Below are positions 63,473-64,000 of a stretch of DNA of 64,000 nucleotides, one piece after another. Below the pieces are notes generated by a model, which saw only the letters and a list, made by a program, of their open reading frames with translations, was not told the origin of the DNA and ran no database searches. The first letter of the stretch is position 1, and every line of letters starts with the position of its first letter. The stretch is taken from contig CM062296.1 in the NCBI GenBank assembly GCA_031216915.1, forward strand, positions 796,521,608 through 796,585,607, read 5' to 3'. Both the position numbers and the translations under genes were made by a program. This stretch comes from Pictodentalium vernedei (taxonomy: Eukaryota; Mollusca; Scaphopoda; Dentaliida; Dentaliidae).

Positions 63473-63592
63473 TGGATAAAACACAAGAAGCACTTGCAAA
63501 CTTTTATCACAAGGACCACTGAGTGGCACCCGGTAGTCCATTTGATGCAAGTTTGCAAGTGTTTCTTGTGCTGTTATCAACAATTATAAATA
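63473..63592. repeat. Long hairpin
   Basis: ACACAAGAAGCACTTGCAAA pairs imperfectly with TTTGCAAGTGTTTCTTGTG about 60 bp further on, making arms of about 30 bp. Probably another small MITE; ends not resolved. Confidence 0.6.
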
Positions 63593-63931
63593 CTTTTTGA
63601 GGGGAGAAGATGTGGCACTGCGATTGAGTAGTAATCCATCCTGTATGTGCAGTCAAATTTTAATATTTATTTACGTTATTACATATACATATATCCCAGT
63701 AGATGTTAGGAATGATGTTACAGATTACTATTTACTAGTATAGAATTGTACAGAGTTGGGCACACTGTTTTTCTTCAGGAATTGAGTTATGCTAATAGTG
63801 AAGTTTGACAGGGGCAAATGTGCACTTTCTGAGCATGCTATTACTTTAAAATAGTGCACAATACAGTCACAGGACTTCTTATTTCAACAGTATTATAATG
63901 ATATTTGACTAACGGACAAAAAGAGGGTTAA
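63593..63931. other. Sequence without recognised feature
   Basis: No coding, repeat or RNA signature noticed. Confidence 0.4.
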
Positions 63932-64000
63932 GAAAATTTATTTATTTATTGGTGTTTAAGGTCACATTTTTCTGCACAATGGCTAATCAGGATCACGACT
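63932..64000 (-). mobile_element. SINE 3' end, minus strand, cut by window edge
   Basis: The complement reads GATTAGCCATTGTGCA, then ATGTGACCTTAAACACCAAT and (AAAT)n, matching the 3' end of the SINE at 9686-10044. The head lies beyond the window. Confidence 0.7.

Noticed and set aside
40571-64000. Last exon of the ACAD9-like gene
   Set aside because: I looked for a phase-1 exon encoding the expected ~35 C-terminal residues with a stop and found no convincing match; it may lie beyond the window or be too diverged.

Overview
This window is eukaryotic, AT-rich and intron-dominated. It is most likely from a marine mollusc, probably a bivalve. The suggestion rests on spliced metazoan exons, dispersed elements beginning TTTTAGCTCACCTG or ATTATACCCCACGCAACG with ~160-170 bp internal arrays (a pattern I associate with bivalve Helentron/Helitron satellites), tRNA-headed SINEs and DIRS-type retrotransposons. 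Species cannot be fixed from the sequence alone.

The only host gene I can support is the 3' half of a mitochondrial very-long-chain acyl-CoA dehydrogenase family gene, best match ACAD9, on the + strand. Five coding exons (4321-4400, 29556-29682, 32889-32966, 34408-34536, 40498-40570) have clean AG/GT borders and compatible phases, and together cover the C-terminal part of the protein. Upstream exons and the final exon were not found. Nearly everything else is intron or flanking DNA filled with mobile elements.

Layout: 0-4.3 kb holds hairpin MITE remnants and a Helentron-like element. 4.9-9.7 kb holds a small Helentron-like element, TTAA-flanked hairpin MITEs and a Tigger-like composite. 9.67-19.8 kb is a nested stack: an older repeat contains a SINE and a TTAA-flanked hairpin MITE; the MITE was split by a ~7.1 kb DIRS-like tyrosine-recombinase retrotransposon; the DIRS was split by a 1,985-bp hAT-like element with an 8-bp duplication. 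19.85-26.8 kb is a cluster of Helentron-like elements with 170-bp and 165-bp arrays. 26.9-28.6 kb is a second hAT-like element. 29.8-31.3 kb is a minus-strand DIRS fragment. 31.4-40.5 kb holds SINEs, more MITEs, a decayed Tc1 transposon (36.6-38.15 kb) and the remaining exons. 40.8-48 kb holds further Helentron-like elements, one with a 161-bp array, and rearranged DIRS termini. 48.85-62.8 kb is a nested pair of decayed DIRS copies, one inserted inside the other.

The DIRS family is the most informative system. The 10-19 kb copy keeps a full-length open Gag-like ORF1, recognisable RT, RNase H and Dam-like domains and a tyrosine recombinase with its R, HxxR and Y residues. It has one in-frame stop, one frame change and the hAT interruption. 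The two copies at 48.85-62.8 kb share the same RT deletion and the same internal ORF1 duplication, so they look like a non-autonomous lineage mobilised in trans. One of them carries a patch nearly identical to the autonomous-type copy. All inverted termini of these three copies carry a perfect NRF-1-like palindrome. A second notable pattern is that hairpin MITE copies differ from one another at paired positions, so that each hairpin stays matched to itself.
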